From ZC4RG29 sp964521255 (lineage in GTDB: Bacteria; Bacteroidota; Bacteroidia; Cytophagales; Cyclobacteriaceae): a stretch of DNA of 64,000 nucleotides. The notes under the pieces were generated by a model. It did no database searches. It saw nothing but the letters and a program-made list of their open reading frames with translations, and was not told the origin of the DNA. A program made the translations under genes and the position numbers. Below are positions 9,510-17,930 of the stretch, piece by piece. Position 1 is the first letter of the stretch, and each line of letters begins with the position of its first letter. The stretch covers positions 62,001-126,000 of the forward strand of contig CAZFRM010000009.1 in the NCBI GenBank assembly GCA_964521255.1, given 5' to 3'.

Positions 9510-11219
9510 ATGAAAAGAAATATAAAATATTTGTTGACGGTGCTGACCATTTTACTCAGTGCTTGTCAAGAAGAATTCCTGGAATTTGTTCCGGAGGATC
9601 AGGCTACTGTTAATGCCTGGTATCGCAATCCCGCAGAGATTCGTCAGTCAACGGCGGCGCTGTACGGACGTGTGTGGTGGGCTGTTAACGATCAGTTTTC
9701 TTGGCTTACCGGTGATGTAATGTCAGGAGATATGCATCATAACTGGGATGCTGAAGGACAGTTTTTCTACATGTCTTTTAACGAAAGCAATCAATACATC
9801 GGCCAGGGCTGGCAGGGATTCTATGATGTAATTTCTTACGCCAATCTGATCATAGATGACATGCCAACTATTGCAAGAGGCTATGGCGTGGATGAGGCAG
9901 TTATTAGTGCTGGTTTAGGCGAAGCCCGGTTTATGAGGGGAGTAGCCTATTTTATGTTGACAGAATATTGGGGTGAAACTCCTATCGTTGAAAAATCTGC
10001 TGAAAAAATTAGTTCAGGAAATACGCAGCTTCCTAAAAACACGACGGCCAGCCTGTATGAGTTTGCAAGAAGAGATCTTGTTTTTGCGGCAGAAAATCTG
10101 CCGTCTGCGGATGATGCAGGCCGGGTTACTTCTTGGGCAGCCAAAGGTATGCTCGCGAAGTTGCACGTAACCCTAGGGCAAAGAAGTGTAGGAGGAGGAT
10201 CGATTGGGTCGGCTGCCGATTTTATAACTGCAGCAGCTTATGCAGAAGATGTGATCAACAATAGCGGGCGTACTTTAGCAAGCAATTATGAAGATTTGTT
10301 CAAAGTTGCCAACGAGCATGACCCCGAGATCCTTTTTGCGCCCCAATTGATTAATGGCGGATGGGGTTATGGAAGCAGCCGCCAGGCTCGTTTCGCCAGA
10401 AGTACTGAAGTTACCGGTGATGCAACGGCATGGGGTTCCGGAAAATGTCCTACGTTAAGTTACATAAGTAACCTTGAAACAAACGCTGAAGGTAAAGAAG
10501 ACAAGCGGAGAAGGGCCATTTATATGCAGAATGGTGATGTATATAATTATGTAGCAACAGAAAAAGGAGGCTACACATATTACATCGTTTCTCGCGATGA
10601 TGAAAACACTCAGGTAGAGGGACAAACGCCAACACTAACCAGTATGAAGAAGCAAGTTATAGGCAATGATAAAGATCATGGCTATGTTATTACTAACCAG
10701 GATTCTCCGCTTGATATTTACTATCTGCGTTTGGCAGATGTTTATCTATTGTATGCTGAATCGATGCTTGGTGGCAATGCTTCTTTGTCTGGTGGACCGG
10801 GCTATGATGCCTATCTGGCTGTCAGAGCGCGTGCCGGATTAAATCCTCCATCCGATGGTAACATGACTTTTCTGGATCTTTTTAATGAACGCAGAGTTGA
10901 GTTTGGTTTTGAAGCTCAGTCATGGCTGGACGTAAAACGCAGATACTATCGAAATAACGAAGAAGCTATTGCATACCTCAACAGCCAGAATCGCGCTGAT
11001 CGCTATTTCAGAATTAATACTCAAGACGCTCTTGAGAATGATCCTGCGGGATATGAATTAGTGCCTGCCGGGACAACGTCAGCCAATGGAAATCAAAATA
11101 CGGATACTCAAATCGTGATATTCAATTATCACATGCAACTACCTTTACCGGGTAGTGAAGTGGTAATAAACCCTTTATTGGGTAAGGATGAAGAGGCCGT
11201 TGAATATGTTTTTGAATAA
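9510..11219 (+). CDS. SusD/RagB-family nutrient-binding outer membrane lipoprotein
   Basis: About 569 residues from the preferred ATG at 9510, which begins MKRNIKYLL and gives a lipoprotein signal with lipobox LLSAC. A second ATG at 9498, one base after the SusC stop, would add four residues and spoil the positive start. The body has SusD hallmarks: a TPR-rich N-terminal half with ARFMRGVAYFMLTEYWG, DIYYLRLADVYLLYAESM in the C-terminal half and a final FNERRVEFGFEAQSWLDVKR. The protein is the surface lid and ligand binder for the SusC pore encoded just upstream. It is co-transcribed with SusC and the two lipoproteins that follow. Confidence 0.96.
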   Translation: MKRNIKYLLTVLTILLSACQEEFLEFVPEDQATVNAWYRNPAEIRQSTAALYGRVWWAVNDQFSWLTGDVMSGDMHHNWDAEGQFFYMSFNESNQYIGQGWQGFYDVISYANLIIDDMPTIARGYGVDEAVISAGLGEARFMRGVAYFMLTEYWGETPIVEKSAEKISSGNTQLPKNTTASLYEFARRDLVFAAENLPSADDAGRVTSWAAKGMLAKLHVTLGQRSVGGGSIGSAADFITAAAYAEDVINNSGRTLASNYEDLFKVANEHDPEILFAPQLINGGWGYGSSRQARFARSTEVTGDATAWGSGKCPTLSYISNLETNAEGKEDKRRRAIYMQNGDVYNYVATEKGGYTYYIVSRDDENTQVEGQTPTLTSMKKQVIGNDKDHGYVITNQDSPLDIYYLRLADVYLLYAESMLGGNASLSGGPGYDAYLAVRARAGLNPPSDGNMTFLDLFNERRVEFGFEAQSWLDVKRRYYRNNEEAIAYLNSQNRADRYFRINTQDALENDPAGYELVPAGTTSANGNQNTDTQIVIFNYHMQLPLPGSEVVINPLLGKDEEAVEYVFE

Positions 11220-11232
11220 AAATTTGATCACA

Positions 11233-12510
11233 ATGAAATTAATACGAAATAAATTTCTTTCAATAACCATCGTGATGATCATTCCCTGCCTGATCATGAG
11301 TTCGGTATTGCTTACGTCCTGCTCGGAAGATGGGGATGGAATGAGCCTGGAGTCGCCCAGCGGCCCGGCAATAGTTAGATACATTAGGCTGGCAGATCCT
11401 ATGAAAGCTGATTCATTGATTGTTGCTGCCAATCTGGGAACAGGAATTGTTCTCATGGGTGAAAACTTGGGAGGAACCCGTGAAATCTGGTTTAACGACC
11501 GAAGAGCGCCAGAAATTGCACCTACATGGGTAACCAATAATACAGTGTTTGTCAGCGTTCCCAGTTTAGCTCCTGATGTGATTACCGATAAGATGTATGT
11601 GGTAGATGCCAATCTGGATACTTTAGTGTATCCCTTTATAGTTTCTATTCCTCCTCCGGATCTTTACTCAGTACGAAATGAATGGCCTCAGGAAGGTGAG
11701 AATCTGATTATCAACGGTGACTTTTTCTTTGAGCCATTGACAGTAGTTTTTTCAGGTGGCCAGGAAGGCGAGGTTATATCTGTAGGCCAGACCAGTGTAG
11801 AGGTTTCCGTTCCGGAGGGTGCCGTTGAAGGTCCCGTCACCTTGGCAACGAATTTTGGTGAAACAGAATCCACGTTCCATATATGGGATAGCCGGAATAT
11901 AGTTCTTGATTTTGACACCAAGGTGGCGAATGGATGGCGCATTGGCCTTAGTGAAGACACTGATAATCCTGTTGCTGGTAAATACCTGGTTGTACGGGGT
12001 GACATTGCAGCCAATCAACGTGATGAAGGTCCGGGTGCTCCTGCGGAATCTCCGCTTGCAATGGAATATTGGGGTGGAAATGATGCTGACCGTAGCGAAA
12101 ACTTCTATCCTTTATACCCCAATTCATATAAGGATTATGTCCTGAAGTTCGAGGCCAAAGTTAACAAATGGTACGGAGGTTATCTGAATCTTTGCCTGTC
12201 TACACCAACTCATGCCGGTAACAACCAGGAGATATGGAGTAACGATCTTAATGCACGGGCTATATGGGGACCATGGGCTGACGCTGGAGAAGAATTCAGT
12301 ACAGGTGGAAAATGGATTACTGTGGTCGTACCTATGACAGAGTTTCAATATCATATGGGAGCACCAGGCGGGGTAGTAACCTACACACCCGGCCAGCCAT
12401 TCATAGAGACTGCCGCCGGATCGTTCAGTACCTGGCTGCTAGGCTCCCCAGAAAACAGTGGTAATGAAATTGAATTCTATATTGACAATATCCGATTTGT
12501 TGAACCTTAA
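11233..12510 (+). CDS. Surface glycan-binding lipoprotein with IPT/TIG domains (SGBP-like)
   Basis: About 425 residues from the ATG at 11233, which begins MKLIRNKF and leads to lipobox LLTSC. Earlier in-frame starts overlap SusD and would bury the signal peptide. After the lipid anchor come two IPT/TIG-like beta-sandwich repeats (about 35-215), and then a C-terminal carbohydrate-binding-like module (about 220-425) rich in Trp and Tyr (YWGG, WYGG, WGPWADAGEEF) that ends EIEFYIDNIRF. This layout matches SGBP-B glycan-binding surface proteins of Bacteroidota Sus-like systems. It would capture polysaccharide at the cell surface for the SusCD complex. Confidence 0.87.
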   Translation: MKLIRNKFLSITIVMIIPCLIMSSVLLTSCSEDGDGMSLESPSGPAIVRYIRLADPMKADSLIVAANLGTGIVLMGENLGGTREIWFNDRRAPEIAPTWVTNNTVFVSVPSLAPDVITDKMYVVDANLDTLVYPFIVSIPPPDLYSVRNEWPQEGENLIINGDFFFEPLTVVFSGGQEGEVISVGQTSVEVSVPEGAVEGPVTLATNFGETESTFHIWDSRNIVLDFDTKVANGWRIGLSEDTDNPVAGKYLVVRGDIAANQRDEGPGAPAESPLAMEYWGGNDADRSENFYPLYPNSYKDYVLKFEAKVNKWYGGYLNLCLSTPTHAGNNQEIWSNDLNARAIWGPWADAGEEFSTGGKWITVVVPMTEFQYHMGAPGGVVTYTPGQPFIETAAGSFSTWLLGSPENSGNEIEFYIDNIRFVEP

Positions 12511-12523
12511 CAGTTGCCAGAAA

Positions 12524-14584
12524 ATGAAAAATGTATTTAAATATAAAATTCAAGGGCTTGCCTCATTGCTTATAGTGGCAGGCTTGGTATTCCTGTCCGC
12601 CTGTGATGACAAAGAGGACCCGGCTGCTGGTCAGACGGTACTGCTGAGTTTCGGGCCATCAGGTGTACACCATGGCGATGAAATAACCTTCATTGGAAAA
12701 AACATGGATAAGGTTACAGCAGTTGTTTTACGGCCTTCCGTTGAAATACCCCGTAGTGAGTTTATTTCCGCTACCGCTGAGCAATTTAAAGTAAGGATTC
12801 CCAATGCTGCTGAAGCGGGTAAAGTGATTTTGAAAACGCCTTCCGGGGATATTGAGTCAAAAACAATTCTCAATTTTGACGTTCCCGTTGTGATTACAAG
12901 CATCACGGCAGAAGCGAAGCCTGGAACTAAAGTCACCATTACGGGTGATAAGCTTAACTGGATTGAAAGGATAACTTTTGCCAGTGACGTGGTTGTGGAA
13001 AAGGAGGCCTTCGACAGCCAGTCGCTAACGAGCCTGGAGGTAACGGTGCCTATGGAGGCCCAGACAGGCTTCCTGATCTTTGCCACCGGTGGAACTGATC
13101 CATTAACTTTTGGAACGGAAGAACAGTTGATTGTAACCTTACCGGTAGTAAGTGAGTTGAATCCGACTTCTATCCGGCATACCGAAGATATTACCATATC
13201 AGGTACAGATTTGGATTTGATCAATGAGGTTGTATTCGGTGGAGACGCTTCTGTTTTGAAGGCAAACTTTATAAGCCAGTCAGAGACAGAAATCGTTGTT
13301 AGTGTGCCGGCGACTGCCGTTAAAGGCAAGTTAACTTTGAAGCAGGCATCTCCTGTCGATGTTGTAACAGGTGATGAGCTAACTATTATTCTTCCGGTTG
13401 GAACTTCGATTACACCATCGCCTACTAAACCAGGTGAAGATGAGATTACCATTGCGGGTACTGATTTAGATTTGGTTGCCAAAATAGTACTGCCTGGTGC
13501 CGGTGAAATTCCTTCATCTTCCTTTACGGCGCATAGCGCTACAGAGATCAAGTTGGCGGTACCGGCATCGGCCACCCAGGGCGCTGTTGAATACGTAACG
13601 ATCCATGACTTTGCAGGACCGCTTGGCGTGGTACTGAGACTTCCTCCTACAGGTTCGTTCCCTGCGCTGGACTACTACATTTATAAAGATGGAATGCAAA
13701 ATGGATGGCAAGCCTGGGGAGGCTGGGGCCATGTATCCCAGGATTATGATAATACCGACAATCCTGCTGATGGAGAAAAAGCGATAAAGTCAGTATTCAA
13801 TGATGCTTATGGTGCTGTTCAACTCAAGAATACCGCAGGTGCAAATGTTTTTGCTGGTTACAATTACCTGGTGTTCTATGTACACGTAGTCGGAGAGAAT
13901 TCTGAGATAATTGTTCAGATCAGGGATACTGGCGGTACGGATCGTGCAGATACCTATCCTCCTGCATTTACGGGTGACAAGTATCACCAGATAGTTGTGC
14001 CATTGGCAAATTTGGCTGGGGCAGACAATGTTGACCAACTTTTCATTAAGAACAATAATTCGGATGCAGCTACCAATAACACGACCGTATACATCGATGA
14101 GATTGGGTTGGCTGCGGATGTGCCAATGGGACTGTTACCTGACCTTGTTACTGTAATTTATGATGACCAGGCGAAAAGTCCTTTTGGAATTGGAGGCGGT
14201 TGGGGAGGCACATCAACTGATGCCAGCAGTGTAGAACAGCAACGGGCTGGGGATGTATCTATCAAAGCCACCTATGTTGGCGGCTGGGGTGGAGCAAGCC
14301 AGTTTGGTGCATGGGGCAACACTCCCTTGTCCACTGCCGGTATGCAATACTTTGCTTTTTCTATCTATGGAGGACCAGGTGCCGGAGCGAATATTCAGAT
14401 TAATATCAAACCAACTACGGATGGTACTTCTACTTCAGTTCAGGTGGATATTGAACCCGGAAAATGGAAAGATGTGCAAATCCCGTTAGCAGACTTTGGT
14501 AGTCCGCCAACAATTGGAGAAATACAATTCCAGGATACAGATTGGGCAGGTACGGTATTCATCGACCATGTAGGACTTCAATAA
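12524..14584 (+). CDS. Large surface glycan-binding lipoprotein: four IPT/TIG repeats plus two CBM-like modules
   Basis: About 686 residues from the ATG at 12524, where MKNVFKYKIQ leads to lipobox FLSAC. Starts further upstream overlap the previous gene. Four IPT/TIG repeats of about 85 residues follow (about 37-375), each with the ITI(S/T)G(T/D)xLxxIxxIxF pattern. Two related jelly-roll-like modules come next (about 380-530 and 540-686). Both are rich in Gly and Trp (WQAWGGWG, GGGWGGTS, GGWGGASQFGAWG) and both end in a YIDEIGL or FIDHVGL strand. The modules resemble carbohydrate-binding domains. It is the last gene of the Sus-like operon and is followed by a terminator. Confidence 0.85.
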   Translation: MKNVFKYKIQGLASLLIVAGLVFLSACDDKEDPAAGQTVLLSFGPSGVHHGDEITFIGKNMDKVTAVVLRPSVEIPRSEFISATAEQFKVRIPNAAEAGKVILKTPSGDIESKTILNFDVPVVITSITAEAKPGTKVTITGDKLNWIERITFASDVVVEKEAFDSQSLTSLEVTVPMEAQTGFLIFATGGTDPLTFGTEEQLIVTLPVVSELNPTSIRHTEDITISGTDLDLINEVVFGGDASVLKANFISQSETEIVVSVPATAVKGKLTLKQASPVDVVTGDELTIILPVGTSITPSPTKPGEDEITIAGTDLDLVAKIVLPGAGEIPSSSFTAHSATEIKLAVPASATQGAVEYVTIHDFAGPLGVVLRLPPTGSFPALDYYIYKDGMQNGWQAWGGWGHVSQDYDNTDNPADGEKAIKSVFNDAYGAVQLKNTAGANVFAGYNYLVFYVHVVGENSEIIVQIRDTGGTDRADTYPPAFTGDKYHQIVVPLANLAGADNVDQLFIKNNNSDAATNNTTVYIDEIGLAADVPMGLLPDLVTVIYDDQAKSPFGIGGGWGGTSTDASSVEQQRAGDVSIKATYVGGWGGASQFGAWGNTPLSTAGMQYFAFSIYGGPGAGANIQINIKPTTDGTSTSVQVDIEPGKWKDVQIPLADFGSPPTIGEIQFQDTDWAGTVFIDHVGLQ

Positions 14585-14601
14585 AGTGAATTGAATTTGT
14601 T

Positions 14602-14633
14602 AAAAAAACCGGCTCTCATGGGCCGGTTTTTTT
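14602..14633 (+). terminator. Rho-independent terminator of the Sus-like operon
   Basis: An A-run leads into ACCGGC, a short loop follows, then GCCGGT and a run of seven or more T. It begins 18 bases after the last glycan-binding gene and is the clearest intrinsic terminator in the window. It also marks the left border of the RHS region. Confidence 0.9.
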
Positions 14634-14651
14634 ATGACCCACTTTTCCTTT

Positions 14652-14849
14652 ACGAAGCAGAAACTTTCATTCAGCACAATTGACATCAAAGAGCCGGGCT
14701 ATGTGTTTGTTTACCTCAGCTGTGACCATGCATAAAACAATTGCCCTGTCTGCCGTAGCTTTTTTGCGAAAGGGGTATATTTCGATGACTTAAAAATCAC
14801 GCATACGAAAACGAACGTAATACAATACAACGAATATTATCCTTTCGGC
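14652..14849 (+). pseudogene. Decayed 5' part of RHS cassette 1
   Basis: Translation in the frame of the RHS core that follows gives FSTIDIKEPGYVFVYLS, an in-frame TAA, about ten odd residues, then VYFDDLKITHTKTNVIQYNE and YYPFGLQAN. This is the segment that normally precedes the RHS-associated core in Bacteroidota RHS proteins. The same stretch is intact at 16713-16877 (FSTINIKEAGYIFVYLSYD). The thousands of bases of YD-repeat that a full RHS gene would have are absent, so this cassette lacks its N-terminal delivery part. Confidence 0.8.
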
Positions 14850-15863
14850 TTGCAGGCCAACACCAGTTGGACGCGTGAAAACTCGAAGAACGATTTCCTC
14901 TATAACGCAGGGTCTGAGCTAAACACCACGAGCGGGTGGTATGAGACGTTCTATCGTAATTACGACCCGGCGCTGGGCAGGTTTACAAGCATTGATCCAT
15001 TGGCTACGAAGTATGCTTCTGTGAGTGGGTATCATTACGCTGGCAATAATCCTGTGATGTTGAATGACCCGACGGGGGCTTATTGGAATGGATACGAAGA
15101 GCAGGAGGGTTATAATGGTCCCAGCGGCTGTAATACATGCTCGGCTGACTATTGGTACGCGTACGATCAGCAAATGCTCAATGCGGATATTGCAAACTTT
15201 TACGCAAAAATGGGAGTTGGGAATCCTGGTAATTGGGAGGCGCAGGGTATGGCTCAATATCATATTCAAAGGAGTCAATTGCTGCGTCAGGCTCAAAATG
15301 GAGATGTAAATGCAGCAAGGGCATATGCAGCAATGAATGGAGATTTACAAACCGTTCATAGCGCTGGTGATAATAGAAGTACAATAATATATTACACGGT
15401 GGATGGAGTAACATACATTGATGTGTATGTCGACCCACGAGTTCAGCAACTGCAAACAGGGCCCCAAGATCCGTGGCCTAAAACTGCTGAAATTCACGAA
15501 AGATGGAGAGATAGCTGGAGGAATGACTTCGTCAATCCACTTGTAGAGAAATATAACGGAACAAGTTTTGACCCTCGTGATCTTGTAAACGAAATAGAAA
15601 GTTTTAATTTCAGTAAGTTAAAGGATTCAAAAGGAACAGGTTTAACATTACGTCCTGTCTTTGGTAGGTTAGCTGTTCAAGAGGCACCTGGCACGCCCTA
15701 CTCGTTTAGTGAAACATTATTCGATGTCCCTGACTTTTTAAGAATTCGTCCAGAGTATGCAGCACTTAATCCAGGTATGGAGGACAGACTAATTTATATC
15801 ACCAACAATCAAGGGCATCTTGCTGCAATCGTAATTAGAATGGAATTAGTATTCCCACAATAA
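14850..15863 (+). CDS. Orphan RHS-associated core with variable C-terminal tip (cassette 1)
   Basis: This open frame of 337 codons has no ATG at its start (TTG at 14850) and no signal peptide. Residues 1-77 are the RHS-repeat-associated core (FLYNAGSELN, GWYETFYRNYDPALGRFTSIDPLA, NPVMLNDPTGA). They are identical to the copy at 16878. The sequence then diverges (about 78-140), is similar again to cassette 2 over about 45 residues (AAMNGDLQTV to VYVDPRV), and ends in a unique tip of about 130 residues (roughly 205-337) that I do not recognise. In polymorphic toxins this tip is the effector. Without a start and N-terminus it is probably a silent cassette. A small exported protein follows after 14 bases. 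Confidence 0.8.
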   Translation: MQANTSWTRENSKNDFLYNAGSELNTTSGWYETFYRNYDPALGRFTSIDPLATKYASVSGYHYAGNNPVMLNDPTGAYWNGYEEQEGYNGPSGCNTCSADYWYAYDQQMLNADIANFYAKMGVGNPGNWEAQGMAQYHIQRSQLLRQAQNGDVNAARAYAAMNGDLQTVHSAGDNRSTIIYYTVDGVTYIDVYVDPRVQQLQTGPQDPWPKTAEIHERWRDSWRNDFVNPLVEKYNGTSFDPRDLVNEIESFNFSKLKDSKGTGLTLRPVFGRLAVQEAPGTPYSFSETLFDVPDFLRIRPEYAALNPGMEDRLIYITNNQGHLAAIVIRMELVFPQ

Positions 15864-15877
15864 CCCCTTTTAGCCTC

Positions 15878-16300
15878 ATGAAAAAGATTTTAGTAATAAG
15901 TTTATTTGTAAGTTTTATCTGTACAGGTTTGTTTGGCCAATCTAAGCTTGACAGAGATCTTTTAAATAAACTCTCAGAGTTTTCAATAAAGAACTTGGTT
16001 GAATCAACGAGCTTTGAAAATGAATTTTTAGAAAGCAGCAAATCTATTATACTCATCAATGATGAGTTGAGAAAGTCTGCCTCGGTTGAAAATGATTTTG
16101 AGGTAGTCGATTATAACAATGAAAAGGTTTATTTTCTCTCTAAGACTCACTTGTTTGAAAGTGATGTAAAAACTTATATTGAGTTTACTAAAATCAAGGT
16201 TAAGCGAAGGAAGGTTACTGTTGAGTATAATTTGATGTATCGTGTAGGTTTAACGGATAAGGTTGTGAAGAGTGGAAAATCCTCCATGAGGCGACAATGA
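15878..16300 (+). CDS. Small exported protein, candidate immunity protein of RHS cassette 1
   Basis: 140 residues with a clear signal peptide (MKKILVISLFVSFICTGLFG, cleavage before QSKLD). The mature part is mixed alpha/beta and charged, ends in a basic tail (SGKSSMRRQ), and matches no family I know. It starts 14 bases after the RHS tip of cassette 1 and has no counterpart in cassette 2, where a different gene occupies the same slot. That exchange is what is expected of cognate immunity genes. The immunity role is inferred from position only. Confidence 0.6.
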   Translation: MKKILVISLFVSFICTGLFGQSKLDRDLLNKLSEFSIKNLVESTSFENEFLESSKSIILINDELRKSASVENDFEVVDYNNEKVYFLSKTHLFESDVKTYIEFTKIKVKRRKVTVEYNLMYRVGLTDKVVKSGKSSMRRQ

Positions 16301-16394
16301 ATTAAGAGTAATCATCGATGTTCAAATGCAAAGTGATCCTAGGTATGACAAATTAATGGAAATTGGTTGATGATGAATTCTGGTACTTCCGCCT

Positions 16395-16425
16395 CCGTTG
16401 AGTCTCCTGTTAAGGGACTCAACGG
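16395..16425 (+). terminator. Cassette-end hairpin 1
   Basis: CCGTTGAGTC and GACTCAACGG form a perfect 10-bp stem around an 11-base loop, about 95 bases behind the candidate immunity gene. The same hairpin stands at 18585-18615 in cassette 2, and a degraded one at 23171-23201. There is no T-run straight after it, so it may be a factor-assisted terminator or a recombination/REP-like site. Confidence 0.6.
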
Positions 16426-16534
16426 ATTGAAAGCTTTCAGCCGCAAACGGCCTCTTTGTTTTTAGACTCCGCGATGTAAAAATATTATTGAATCACTCTA
16501 TAAATAAACCTCTGTCATTTCTTATTTTTAACCT

Positions 16535-16783
16535 ATGCCTCTCCGTTTAGCTGCCATCTTATTCTTACTCTTGTGCTGTTGGCACATACAGGCTCAGTCA
16601 TTGGATAGTCTTTTGGATAAACAGGCTCAACGGATACATTCATTGGATACTATTTTTCAGAGAATGTATCTTCAGTCACAACGTATCTTCGTTTTGAGAC
16701 CTCGCGTTGTAAAAGCAGAAACTTTCATTCAGTACGATCAACATCAAAGAAGCAGGGTATATATTTGTATATCTCAGCTATGA
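16535..16783 (+). pseudogene. Duplicated 5' fragment of the coiled-coil gene at 18721
   Basis: The first 45 or so codons (MPLRLAAILFLLLCCWHIQAQ, then LDSLLDK and IHSLDTIFQ) are almost the same as the start of the gene at 18721, including about 150 bases of upstream sequence. After residue 46 the similarity ends. The frame runs into sequence resembling the post-hairpin flank and then into the RHS segment of cassette 2, read out of frame. So it is a truncated copy left by duplication of a cassette together with the start of its right-hand neighbour. It would still encode a signal peptide and a short tail. Confidence 0.8.
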
Positions 16784-16877
16784 CAATGCATCGAACAATT
16801 GGGTATATTTTGATGACTTAAAAATCACGCATACGAAAACGAACGTAATACAATACAACGAGTACTATCCCTTCGGC
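16713..16877 (+). pseudogene. 5' part of RHS cassette 2, open but without a start codon
   Basis: This stretch is in frame with the RHS core that follows and reads KQKLSFSTINIKEAGYIF, then VYLSYDNASNNWVYFDD. A TAA at 16710-16712 closes the frame upstream, and no ATG lies between it and the core. The cassette therefore begins abruptly inside an RHS gene, which supports the view that it is an orphan tip cassette and not an independent gene. Confidence 0.75.
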
Positions 16878-17924
16878 TTGCAGGCCAACACCAGTTGGAC
16901 GCGTGAAAACTCGAAGAACGATTTCCTCTATAACGCAGGGTCTGAGCTAAACACCACGAGCGGGTGGTATGAGACGTTCTATCGTAATTACGACCCGGCG
17001 CTGGGCAGGTTTACAAGCATTGATCCATTGGCTACGAAGTATGCTTCTGTGAGTGGATATCATTATGCTGGCAATAATCCTGTGATGTTGAATGACCCGA
17101 CGGGGGCGGAATATGATCAGTATGGCCGGTGGCATGATCCCAGGACAGGTGGCCGTCATTTTGGTCCGTATCAGGATTATATGGGGGGTAGTGGAGGCGG
17201 AGGATCTGTAGGAGCCGACGGGATGACTAACGAGCAATGGCTTAATGCGTCGCGGCCGGACGCCCCTCCTGGACTGGCTCATTATTATGCATCTCAAAAC
17301 TGGCATTACCAGCAAACAATGCTGTATGAAGCACGGAAAGGCAATGCAGATGCAGCGAAGGCATACGGAGCAATGAATGGAGATTTACAAACTGTTTATA
17401 GTGCTGGTGCAGGTATTGATAATAGTAGTACAATAATACATTATACGCTGGATGGAATAACATACATTGATGTGTATGTAGACCCACGAGTTCAGACGCA
17501 GGGAGACCCTGGCTTACGATTACTTGCTTCTACAACCCTTGTCAAGGATGGAGATTTTAAAACAGAATCTGGAGATTTTAAATTCTTAGGTGGTCAGCAC
17601 GTTCGTATTGAGTTGACAAATATGAACATTCTTGGAGTCCAGATTGATTTAGCAGACCAGTCAAGATATTATGTGAAGAAAACATGGTTGGGTACAGAAA
17701 GAAAGGTCTACTCTGGGGATTCTCATTCCCTGCTTCTGTTACCAGGTCAGACTAAGTCATTTGATTTTTATCAGTTTGACTACTCTCCAATGCTGTGGCA
17801 ATTCGGGCTTGACTCGCAAATAAGTGACGCGGTTAATGTAAGAGTCCGAATTTACAGCACTTGGATACCAGGTGATCCAATAGATCCAAATCATCCATAC
17901 AAAAATGAATTAGGACCAAAGTAG
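16878..17924 (+). CDS. Orphan RHS-associated core with variable C-terminal tip (cassette 2)
   Basis: 348 codons from a TTG, with no ATG and no signal peptide. Residues 1-77 repeat the RHS-associated core of cassette 1 without change. Then comes a different Gly-rich linker (MGGSGGGGSVGAD), a block of about 50 residues shared with cassette 1 (DAAKAYGAMNGDLQTV to YIDVYVDPRVQ), and a unique tip from about residue 210. That tip is rich in predicted beta-strands (HVRIELTNMNILGVQIDLAD, YYVKKTWLGTERKV) and ends HPYKNELGPK. No known toxin motif was recognised. A MORN_2 lipoprotein gene follows after six bases, which makes it the likely cognate immunity gene. Confidence 0.8.
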   Translation: MQANTSWTRENSKNDFLYNAGSELNTTSGWYETFYRNYDPALGRFTSIDPLATKYASVSGYHYAGNNPVMLNDPTGAEYDQYGRWHDPRTGGRHFGPYQDYMGGSGGGGSVGADGMTNEQWLNASRPDAPPGLAHYYASQNWHYQQTMLYEARKGNADAAKAYGAMNGDLQTVYSAGAGIDNSSTIIHYTLDGITYIDVYVDPRVQTQGDPGLRLLASTTLVKDGDFKTESGDFKFLGGQHVRIELTNMNILGVQIDLADQSRYYVKKTWLGTERKVYSGDSHSLLLLPGQTKSFDFYQFDYSPMLWQFGLDSQISDAVNVRVRIYSTWIPGDPIDPNHPYKNELGPK

Positions 17925-17930
17925 AATACC

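Noticed and set aside
12631..13575. Open frame of 314 codons on the minus strand
   Set aside because: It lies wholly inside the IPT lipoprotein gene, antisense; its Ser/Thr/Val-rich composition mirrors that gene and it has no domain.
14919..15438. Minus-strand frames rich in His/Arg within RHS cassette 1
   Set aside because: Antisense shadows, repeated in cassette 2 only because the RHS core is duplicated.
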